This document shows, one piece after another, positions 23,743 to 33,622 of a DNA stretch of 37,952 nucleotides; the first letter of the stretch is position 1, and each line of letters begins with the position of its first letter. This stretch comes from Hymenoscyphus infarciens (Eukaryota > Ascomycota > Leotiomycetes > Helotiales > Helotiaceae): contig LLCB01000431.1 in assembly GCA_001414345.1 (NCBI GenBank), forward strand, positions 1-37,952, written 5' to 3'. The position numbers and the translations under genes are program-made. The notes beneath the pieces were generated by a model. That model did not search any database and was not told the origin of the DNA. It worked only from the letters and a program-made list of their open reading frames with translations.

Positions 23743-24345
23743 GTTATAAACTAGTATATAACTCTTAATATAAGTTATTTAATCTCTATATTAGAAGATA
23801 GTATACTAATAAAGTATAGGAAGAAGAGAAGTATATATAATTAGAATATAAATTTATTTATAAGAGAGATATTTATATAATCTCTAAGTATCTTAGTAAT
23901 AACTTATAATACTAAGCTAAGTGTATTTACTTAACTAAGAATAGTAAAGTAATTATAGTAAAAAAGGAACTAATAGAATAGATTAAGTACTCTTCTCTAG
24001 CTACCTTTATTCTATTTAAATAAATAATATAACTATTACTTTAGTATATATTAGAGACGTTTAAATAGATTTAAGAATAAAGGCTAAGCTAGTAGTAGGT
24101 TTAATAAGAAGTCGTTTATAAAGAGGTTTACTAATTACTTAGTATACTAGTTTAGAAACTAATCTAAGGAATGTTTTTACTTTAATAGTTTAAAGTTAAC
24201 TTAATATTAATAGATAAGCGTTAATATTAAGTACTTCTAGAATAAATAAAACTATAGCTATCCTTCTATACTTATACTTAATAAAACCTTAAAGCTTTTT
24301 AAAAGAGATAACCTTTTTTAATATAAGAGGTAGAACTATATATAA
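23743..24345 (+). pseudogene. Tentative coding relic, 3' part, after the Copia insertion
   Basis: Continuation of the unrecognised frame seen at 16850-17592. With TAA and TAG read as former Gln or Trp codons, the composition becomes convincing downstream. Between about 24090 and 24250 the frame has only a few stops and a basic, Ser/Phe-rich run (for example FNKKSFIKRFTNYLVY). It then gives YPSILILNKTLKLFKRDN (about 24260-24312) before it fades. A second frame is also fairly open in the first 300 bp, so the assignment is uncertain. The basic stretch followed by a surviving Cys would suit a nucleic-acid-binding protein, but no zinc-knuckle spacing can be shown. Confidence 0.28.
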
Positions 24346-24357
24346 CTTCTAAGTAAG

Positions 24358-24384
24358 GCTATTTATAGAGTATCTATAAATAGC
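24358..24384 (+). repeat. 27-bp 8-11-8 motif with perfect arms
   Basis: GCTATTTA, then TAGAGTATCTA, then TAAATAGC: a perfect 8-bp inverted repeat with the same 11-bp middle length as all other copies. A second, degraded copy lies near 24433-24459 (arms ACTATCTA and TAAATAGA). Confidence 0.7.
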
Positions 24385-24459
24385 TATACTTCATAGTTAC
24401 TTTTAGGTTAATAAGATTTTATATATAACCTATACTATCTATAGATAATCTATAAATAG

Positions 24460-25605
24460 AAATAGTTAGTAAAAGGGTCTATATAATTTACTCTTTAGTA
24501 TACTTCGCCTTCTTTAAAACTTAGGAAGGTTCGTAGATACGTAGTAAAAGACGAGTCTTATTTAAATACTATTTCGCTCTTTCTTCTCTAATATATCTAC
24601 TTATTTACTATCTAACCTTACTCTCTCGTCTACCTATAAGATATACCTAGCTCTATACTTTCCTTATCACCTTTAATAATTACTAAATCTCTAGAGTATA
24701 AGACTCTTAGGCGTAGATTAAGGCTTATAACTTAGTATATAAAATACTCTTATTTATATAACTAATTTACTTATTCCCTCTAGTAAATATATACCTATCT
24801 TATCTAATACTACTCTTAATATACTCTAGCTCTCTTCTAAAATAACTCTATTAGCTTCTAAAAGTACTCTTATACTCTCTAAATTACCTCTTAAAACCCT
24901 ACCCTCTCTTAGCAGTCCTACGTATAATAGTATAATAGTATAGCCTCTTATTATAAATTCTACCTCTTAATATATAAGACCGGCTATATAAAACACATCT
25001 ATACTCTATACCTTTCCTAGGCCTAATAGTCCTATTAATATTCTAGAATATATATTCTTAGAAGAGCTATATAAAAGATTACTAGAGTTTATTAAATTAT
25101 AGTAAGAATAGATAGTAGAATATAATAAAGTTACTAGAGTAGTAAAGAATACTTACTAAGTATATTAAATGTATAAGATAAAGGTAGATAAGTTAAAGGA
25201 GTTAACTTAAATTATAATATATTAGAATTAAAACGAGGTAGAGGAGAGAGAATAGATTAAAGTATAGTATACTAAGCGTATAAGTTAGACTTTAAGCTAC
25301 TTTACTTTTACTTAACTTTAATAATAGATTATAAACTACCTAGAATATATTATATAAGAAAAGATAAAGTAAACCTTAATTATTTAAGTAAGTTTTTTTA
25401 ATATATAATACTATTCTTACCTTTATTTATATCTTTTCTAAAAGGAGATTAACTCTCTTAAAAGAAAGTATAAATTTATTATTATAGTACTTAAAAACCT
25501 TTAAATTTAAGTCCTACTTTATTAAGCTAAGTAGCTTTATATTATAATAGATAGTATTAGTATTATTAGTAAGGTTAATAGTTTATAATATTTATATATT
25601 TATCT
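24460..25605. other. RIP-degraded DNA with a weak plus-strand frame
   Basis: No gene is recognised. Between about 25020 and 25310 a plus-strand frame reads as a Lys/Glu-rich, coiled-coil-like run (for example ILEYIFLEELYKRLLEFI at 25030-25095) preceded by Ser/Pro/Thr-rich wording. This pattern occurs in fungal retroelement gag proteins, but no further motif supports it and the minus strand is partly open as well. Confidence 0.35.
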
Positions 25606-25609
25606 TTTT

Positions 25610-26328
25610 AATATAGGAAGATTAAGCTCTTACTCCTCTCTAGCCTTATCTATAAAGATGTTTTTACTATCTTTATCTACTTATTTTAATATAGAGCCCT
25701 TTTTACTCTACTACTACTCTCTCTATATTAGAGTATACTTCTAGCCTTTTTATTCTCCTTTCCTCTTTTTATTATTCCTACCTCTCTCCTCTTACTATAA
25801 AGTAGATATATTACTTATACTCTCCTTCCTTTTCTTATTATTATTATATCTATTTTCCTCGGTTATACTCTTATTAAGTTATAGAAAGTTCTATAATTTA
25901 ATCTACTTTTCTCTTTCCTCTATTACTAGAATTATTACTTAAGCTTTTTTAACTATATAGTCTATATCTTTTTAAGCCTTTTATTTTATACCTTTAATCT
26001 ACTCTTTTACCTTCTATAGAATTATATATATATCTTAAATCTTACTATTATTCTTACTATAGGTACTACTTCTACTTATATTTATACTATTACTATCTTC
26101 TATTTATTTAAGAGTTTTACTATTCTTATTACTATAATCCTTACTATAATCCTTATTATAATCTATACTATAATCTACGCTATAATCTACGCTATAATTA
26201 TTACTATAATTCACGCTATATTCCTTACTATAGTCCTTACTATAATCCCTACTACTACTTATACTAAATATATCTCTTTCTTTAATACCTTTTATATGTT
26301 CTATCTCTTTTATATCTAATATAGCTTA
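25610..26328 (-). pseudogene. Relic of an unknown Lys/Glu/Gln-rich protein with Asp-Tyr-Ser-x repeats
   Basis: I do not recognise this gene. On the minus strand, 72 codons (about 26325-26110) run without any stop. They begin AILDIKEIEHIKGIKERD and pass into about ten copies of a tetrapeptide of the form D-Y-S-x, encoded by a 12-bp tandem repeat. Downstream the same frame stays strongly hydrophilic (for example ITEENRYNNNKKRKESIS near 25850), with stops that are only TAA or TAG, down to about 25610. Upstream, to about 26380, the frame may continue (ELLTRYLDKK). Most of the evidence is the repeat length being a multiple of three and the consistent composition. The original function cannot be inferred; a transposon-encoded or subtelomeric gene is possible. 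Confidence 0.42.
26129..26250 (-). repeat. 12-bp coding-type tandem repeat, ~10 copies
   Basis: The plus-strand unit is TTACTATAATCC, with variants CTACGCTATAAT and TTATTATAATCT. On the minus strand it reads GATTATAGTAAG, i.e. Asp-Tyr-Ser-Lys and relatives. Copies differ mainly by transitions, as RIP would cause. Confidence 0.85.
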
Positions 26329-26379
26329 TAATACTATTAAAAATATTCTCTATTTCTTATCTAAGTAACGTGTTAAAAG

Positions 26380-28735
26380 CTCTTAATAATAGAACTACGT
26401 TTATTAAAGGTAGCTTTAATAATCTTTGATTTATTTTTATATTATCTAGAGAATTTGTTAATAGAGAACTTTAAAAAATAGCTTTAGAAGTATATTATAA
26501 CTATTAGTTAAACCAAGTTTAAAGCAAGTACTAATAAGAGATATTACTTCTAGGTGTTTAGATTTCCTTACTAGATAGATATTTATATTAAAAGATAGGT
26601 TCTTTAGCTATTCTATATAGTAGTTTAAATAGTATATATATTAGGCTATAAATTATATATCTATTTTTAATTAAGTAAGGCGGTATTCTTTATACTATTA
26701 GTATTAGTAGTATATTAGTAAGTAAGAAGACTTTTAAGAGGAAGTCTAGCTATATATCTTAGGTATAAAGATATACTAAAGATAAGCGCTAAATACTAGA
26801 GTAAGGAACTGTTATTTCTAGCGGTCCTATTTTTACTACTTATAACTTTATAATCCTTCTTAATCTTATATAGAAGCTCTTAAAGGTATATAATATTAAA
26901 CGAAAATCTAACGTACGAATCTAATTTATAACTATAGCGTAGTCCTCTATAGTAAGCTGCTTCGAAAGATATTCTAGTATAGAATTATACCTATATTCTA
27001 AGTCTATAACTCTACTTAATAATATAAACGAACTATTTCTCTATACTTATAGGCCTCCTCTATCTCTTAAATTATAACTATAAGAGCTACTACTCTTTAA
27101 ACTAATAACTACCTCTACTAAGATTCCTAGAACTATATAAGATAAGAGACTACTTCTATATATCTAGTAAGAAATTATAATACTAAATATACTCTTTATA
27201 CTTATAATCCTAGAAGATTCTAATATAGTTACTTATAAGATTACTATAGGAGTTTAAGATATTATAAATAGATTTATAAAGAGTTTAGAGGAATATACTT
27301 TAATAATAAGAATCTAGATATAAGAGATTATTTCTTATACTTAGTTATAGTTATTAAATTATTACTTTCTCTAGCTAAGAGACCTTATATCTTAGAACTA
27401 GTACTAGTATAAAAACAGCTACTAAATTCTAGAATACTATTAGAGTATATATAATAAAAAGAAGGTATTTAAAGATTTATTATCTAATAGTTAAAGATTA
27501 GTATAGCTTACTAATAAATATAAGAGCGTTATAGAGAAGGAGAGGATAGAATTAAGATAAAGAGAGAAGTAATAAGTCTTAGAAGTTTTCTAAAACCCTT
27601 TATAAGAGGTAAGAGATAGTAAGAATAAAATATAATATTATAAAAAGCTAGCTTACTAGGTTAGTATTAAGAAGAAACAACGGTTAAAGATATATAAGTA
27701 TAGAATTTCTTAGTATTATTAACTTATAAGTAATATATATAACCCTTTAAGCTTTAGCTAATAAGCTATAGTATAAGAAGCTAGAATTACTTAGTTATAA
27801 GATAGTATTTCTAGTAATAGATAAAGAAATAAATAAAATAGCTAAACTATTAATATATAGAGAGACGTTATTAAGAGTATAATATCTTAAAGCTATAGAG
27901 GTAAAGAAGCTTAGGCTCTCTTATTTTAATATCTTAGTAAAGATAGATATATATTTAATATAATTATTCTTTAATACTTTAAACAAGGTTTAAAATACTC
28001 TCTTAAAATATTATAGTATAAATATAAAAGAAGGAATACTATATCTAAAAGCTAATAAACTACTCTCTCTTTATTTACTAAATAGTTTATAGAAATCTTT
28101 ATTACTAAATATTAAAGTAATACGTTCTTAGATTACTTAATATTTAGTATCTACTTATAGTTTTATAATAAAGGAGAAGAGAAGTAAGATATTTAATCTA
28201 TAAACCTAGAATTTAGTCTTTACTAAGTAAAAGGTAAGGCTAGTCTATAATATATCTAAGGTAATATAGAAGCAAGTTTATAATATATAAGGTAGAAAGA
28301 TAAGAATAACTTATAATTAAGAGAAGGTTATAAGAGCTAAGATTTATAAGAGTATATTTTATACTCTACTATTAATTTATTTTAAGAAGGTAGAGAGTTA
28401 AAATAGTTTTATTTTCCTTAGGTGTATAAGGAACTCTACTTAAATTATAAAGGCTTAACTTAAATATAGTATATACTGTTACTAATAGGTAGATTTTATT
28501 CTAAGTTTATTATAGGAATCGAGTATTAATTAGGTTCCTAGTACGTTCTAAGTAACCTAGCGTTTCTAGACTATAAACTATATATAAATGTTTATAAGTA
28601 GTTGTTTCTACTTTATAGACTAGTAATTACCTACCTAGGATAAGGAGTAGAAGAAGGTATATAGAATAATAATATATATTAAAAGTTATTTTAAATAACT
28701 TACTCTAGATTTTAAGATAAGTAAGTAGTTATTTA
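26380..28735. other. RIP-degraded DNA, nothing firmly recognised
   Basis: About 2.3 kb with no gene. Around 26400-26530 some CA and TG dinucleotides survive (TTTGATTT, AACCAAG, GCAAG), so this short patch is less mutated than its neighbours. Purine-rich stretches near 27520-27960 read as charged peptides on the plus strand, but without a consistent frame. Confidence 0.5.
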
Positions 28736-28737
28736 TA

Positions 28738-29377
28738 AATAAGCTATAATTAGTATAAGTATGTATATCTATATTATACTAAGTACTCTATTTAAATTTA
28801 GGCTATAAATAGCTTTATTAGTAAGTATAGTAGGATAGCTATTTCTAAGTAAGCTATTAATAGCTATTCTTACTTATCTTTAGCTTTACTTATAAGGATC
28901 TATAAATTAACTATAAATAGCTTTATTAATTATTAGATTAAAAAGCTAACTATACTAGATAGACTATAAACATCTTTACTATAAATATAGAGAGATAACT
29001 ATTAATAGATAAGCTTTAAATAGCTATACTTACTTATCTTTAGCTATATCTATATAAATCTATAAATAAACTATAAATAGTATATTAAGAGAAAAAGAAG
29101 CTATTTAGAGATAAGCTATAAGTAGCTTATATATTTAAGAGAATATTATAGCTATTACTATTTATAACTAATCTAGAAATAACCTCTACTTTTAAAAAGA
29201 AGTAGCTCTAAATAGCTTTAAAATAGTAGACTACTCGTAGACTAGCTATAAATAGCCTATACTTTCTACTTCTTTCTAAAGGTAGTAGCTATTCTTAGAT
29301 TAACTATAACTAGTAATAGCTACTATTATGTTTTAGATATAAAAGGAGTAGCTATTTAAGAATTAGCTATAAATAGC
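28738..29377 (+). repeat. Decayed satellite array with a dozen 27-bp motifs
   Basis: Copies of the 8-11-8 motif start at 28738, 28787, 28838, 28895, 28998, 29055, 29100, 29157, 29288 and 29351. Spacings are 49, 51, 57, 103 (two units), 57, 45 and 57, then 131 and 63. The basic period therefore matches the ~51-bp half-unit of the terminal satellites. Middles such as TAGATAAGCTT, GAGATAAGCTA and AGAATTAGCTA follow the right-array orientation. A longer block around 28861-28920 recurs around 29021-29080 (160 bp apart), both with TTACTTATCTTTAGC. I infer an old array of the same satellite family, diverged by RIP. Confidence 0.75.
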
Positions 29378-29399
29378 TACTACTCTACTAAGCATCTAT

Positions 29400-31395
29400 T
29401 ATATAACTTTACTCTTTCTAGAGAGAGATAATTAAAATTAACTATTAAATTATATCTTCTTCTTATTCTTTTAATTTATAAGATACTTCTAATAAAATTA
29501 ATTAAACTATTATTATCTATTACCTCTTAGATAATTTAACTCTACTAAAAAAATAAAAAAGAAACTCAAATCTCTAATAGTAAACTTAGATTTTAAAGCT
29601 TTTAAAGCTACCTAAACCCTTTATTTCTAAATATAGTACTTATATCTTTATTTATACTAACTTATCCTTAATAACTAAATAAGCCTACTTTTTAATACTT
29701 CTCTAGTAGATAGTTTTTCTTAATAAGGCTTATATCTAGTATTTATTAGTATAAAGTATAACTAAGGCTATTAACATATACTACTTTAGATACTCTTAAG
29801 CTTTAATGTTTTTACCTTCTTATATATCTAGCTCTATATATTAACGCCTTTCCTTATTAAGTTAAGGTAGGATTAAAGCTTATTAATCTGCTTATACCTT
29901 ATAATATAAGTATTAGAACGAAGAATTAATTCTATATTATAAAAGGCTTTAAAATCCTTCTTATCTTTTAAATAGTTCTTCTACTAATTAATAGATAGAT
30001 CGGTTTTAGTAACCTATTTAGCTTATAAAAGAGTATCTCGAAGATATAAGAATATAGGGTTTAGATAACGATAATATACTAATTCTTATTAGAGGTAGAT
30101 CTTTTAATTTTTAAATATATTCCTTACTTTTATTATTAAAACCTTTCGAATTATTATATTATATACTAGGTTTAAGAAGTCTAATTTATCTAGTAAAGAT
30201 TAGAAACGTTCTTAGATATTAAGTTCTGTCTAGTTCTTATTTTTTAGATTTATAGAGAACTCTATCTTAACCTAGGCTTACTAGATTTTTGTTATAATAA
30301 AGGCAGAAAAATCGACATACTACTTCTATATAACTAATAGTAGGTTTAGTCTACTAACTATATATATATTCTTATTTAATAGGAACCTAAAGTAGTTTTT
30401 TAGGAAAAGAAGTAGAATTTGTTTAAGAACGTCTTTATAAGATATATAGAACTAGGCTATATTATTCTCTTCTTTAACTTAAATACTAATACCTTATAAT
30501 AGTTCTTTATTATTTAAAAAAGAAGTTATAAAAGAGCTAGGTAGTAAGATAGATACTTTAAAAAAGCTAAGATATAGAGATTTAAGATTAGATAAAGGCT
30601 AATAATATTAGTAGAATTAATATAGATTAGAACTTATTATATTAGTAGTTAACTTCCTCTTAGTAGTTATAATATAATTACTATAAAGTAGTTAGATTAA
30701 TAATTATTAATTATTAAATCTTAAAGCCTAAGAATATATAAGAGTAAGAGGAGAGAATAAGTCTTTAAGATAAAGTAGGAATTAAATTATATAAATAATA
30801 AAGAAGAGTAATATAAAGAATAAATAGCTAACTAAGAGCTATAGAAAGTATAAAGGTCAAGTTAGCTAGTTATTTACTTTCTTTGCTTTCTTTCTACTAA
30901 GAAAGGAGAGTATTATTAATTTCTACTAATAGTAGTGTATATATTAAGCTATATAATAGGTAGTATTATAAATAACTTATAAGTAGCCTTAGAAGCGATC
31001 TAGTAATTTTTATAGGTTATCTAATAATAGCTTTAATACTTTTAAAAAATCTATATATCTAAAAAAATAAAGAGGCTATTAATTAGAAGTCTACCTTCTT
31101 ATTATTTTACTACTTAAACACTATATATTTACTATACCTGTCTTTTTATATAACTACTATTATATTATAAAAACTACATTATCTTACTTTAAATACTATA
31201 CTAAATCTATTTAAAATATAATTCTATAACTCTTATACTATTACTTTTATAGATATTTGTTAAATATTACTTTTATACTCTTTTGCTATATTTAGTTTAC
31301 TATTAAAGTAATATTCTTAAGAGGTAGTCTAGCTATTATTTTCTAGTAATCTTATATTTCTAGGGTTAGAGTAGACTTATAAAGACTCTATATTT
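29400..31395. other. RIP-degraded DNA, nothing recognised
   Basis: About 2 kb of AT-rich sequence with stops in all frames. Occasional TG and CA near 30225 and 30290 are isolated. I see no repeat or protein signature. Confidence 0.55.
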
Positions 31396-31674
31396 AATTT
31401 AAGGCTAGGGTAGTAGAGTAGAAACTATTTAGTATACTAAAGAGCTTATAAATATACTACTATTAATTCGAGGCTAGGGTAGGCTTCTAAATATCTTATC
31501 TTTAATTTAGAGTTAAGGTAGGCTTCTAAATATCTTATCTTTAATTTAGGGCTAGGGTAGGCTCTTAAATATTCTATCTTTAATTCGAGGCTAGGGTAGA
31601 CTTCTAAATATCTTACTTTTAATTTAAGGCTAGAGTAGGCTTTTAAATATCTTATCTTTAATTTAGAGAAGGAG
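31396..31674 (+). repeat. 39-bp minisatellite
   Basis: Units start at 31465, 31504, 31543, 31582, 31621 and 31660 (partial), an exact 39-bp period without indels. Each begins AATTTAGGGCTAGGGTAGGC or a close variant (TTYRRGGCTAGGG), followed by TTCTAAATATCTTATCTTT. A related but disrupted copy starts at 31396, 69 bp upstream. The GGCTAGGG core is unusually G-rich for this window and has no CpA to mutate, which may be why it survived. It is not telomeric repeat. Confidence 0.92.
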
Positions 31675-33417
31675 TATACTTATAAGGTATATTAATATTA
31701 TTATTCCTTTAATTTATAGCTATATTAAGAGCCTCTTAGTCTAATTTATTATATAACGCTTTTTAGACTAAATTAAATAGAGTACCTAGGCTATTAAGAG
31801 AGATAGTACGTTTAATAATATTTAAGCGTTATCTAAAAAGACGTTTTAGGAAATTAAACTTCTAGAAGTATTAAGAACTAATATCTACTATATAGACTTT
31901 CTAAACGCTTTTAATAGATATAAAAGACTCTTTATAGTACTATATATACTTAATAATAAATAGAGAAACCTAAGCTATTAGTAATAAATTAATAGAGAGT
32001 AGAAGAGTTATACCTTTTATATTAGCATAGAGTGTTTATATTTTATAGATTAGGCTAAGGCGATTATTATAGCTATATAAAGAGGATTAAAAGGCATAGT
32101 TTTATATATATCTATTATATATACTATAAAATTAAACGTTCTTTTCTATTTCTTATAAAAGTCTACTTATATTCTTAAATAGTACGTTTTATTTAGATAT
32201 ACTTAAGAATAAGGAGTTAGTGATTTTTAATTAAAAAAGGTAAAAGAGAGAGAGATAGATATTATAAGATAGTGTTTATAATAAAATTATATTTCCTAGC
32301 TAAGTCTTAGATTAGTAAGAGTTTAATATATTCTAAAAAGTATAAAAGAACTAACCTTTTCCTTTTATAATATATACCTCTAACTACTTTAAATACTCTT
32401 CTAAGTATTATATTCTATAACTTTAGATTTCTTATTATATATACTAGATTAGTATTATACTAAATTTCCCTCTACTATATATTATAAAGAAGTATAACTA
32501 AGAAAGATTTACTTTAGTTATAATTAGAATTAGAATTAAGTATAATAGATATTTTAAAGTAGATAAGATAGTTAGGCTTCTACTCGACTAGATAGGTATA
32601 TAGACCTAGAGAGTAGGTATAGAGGATATTTTTAATAGAACCGCTATTTTATTATTAATAACCTATAGATAGAATATAAGAAGGTATTTTTAGAGTTAGT
32701 TTAATAGATAGAATATACTAAGTAGGTAAGTAAAGGATAATAATCGTTTACTAGCTAGTTATAGTAGGTATTTTATTTTTAAGTTAACGCTTTTTAGTAG
32801 TTTAGTAGTTATACTAATATTTAAATAGTATTATGTTTAAGTATAATAATAAATAATAGTAATTATTTAATAAGAATAAGGCGTTGTTTAATTAAAAGTA
32901 AGAGTAGCTAAGAGTGCTTTTACCTAGTATAAAAGGAATAAAGTAGCTATAATATAATAATTTACTTTTAAGTAGAACTTCTAAGAATATGTTCTAGATC
33001 TGTTTATTATATTCTAATACCTACTCTTATAAGATCTATAGTATAGTATATAATATCTAGACTACTAGCTTAATTAAGGACGTAAAGGATATCTAGTTAT
33101 ATATAATACTTAGTTAATATAATTACTTTTAAAGCCTTAGAATATATCCTTCTTATTATAATATCTCTAATTCTACTATTCTATTTATCTATATAGTACT
33201 ACTCCTTCTTACTAGCTATACCTTATATTACTTCTTAGAATATATTATTTTAAAGGTTTTTAAGAGCTTAAGTAGAGAGGTTTGTTTCGTTTATTAGAGG
33301 TTAGATATAAGGGAACTTATAGTAAATATTAGTAGAAGGTAGTATAAAAGATAAGAGTAAGAAGTAGAAGAGATATTCTAGTAGTAGATTATATGTTTTA
33401 TTCTCCTTTTTAGACTA
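31675..33417. other. RIP-degraded DNA, nothing recognised
   Basis: About 1.7 kb without a gene. The plus strand is somewhat purine-rich near 32490-32950, where charged peptides can be read, but stops are frequent in every frame and no family can be named. Confidence 0.5.
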
Positions 33418-33464
33418 GGTATTTTAATATTATAGTATTTTAGTATTTTAGTATTTTAGTATTC
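33418..33464 (+). repeat. 8-bp microsatellite GTATTTTA
   Basis: Three perfect units at 33435-33458 with a partial fourth, preceded by two degraded units from 33418. Confidence 0.85.
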
Positions 33465-33557
33465 TATCTATTTATTAAGAGCTAAGTATGTTTTTTTATA
33501 TCTTAACTTAACTAGATTAGAAGGATTATATAAGTACTACTAATAACTTATATAATA

Positions 33558-33622
33558 GTTAAGTTGCTTTCTAATAGTTAAGTTATAAAGTAGAGGTTAA
33601 GTTATAAAGTAGAGGTTAAGTT
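33558..33622 (+). repeat. 19-bp direct repeat
   Basis: GTTAAGTTATAAAGTAGAG occurs perfectly at 33577-33595 and 33596-33614, with partial GTTAAGTT copies on both sides (33558 and 33615). Confidence 0.88.

Noticed and set aside
24150..24240. Gag-type CCHC zinc knuckle after the basic stretch of the interrupted relic
   Set aside because: One Cys survives (ECFY), but the required spacing to other Cys or His positions is not met even if Tyr codons are read as former Cys or His.
31330..31674. TAGGGTTAG and CTAGGG strings as telomeric repeat
   Set aside because: They recur with a 39-bp period within a larger unit; there is no tandem TTAGGG run here or at the window ends.
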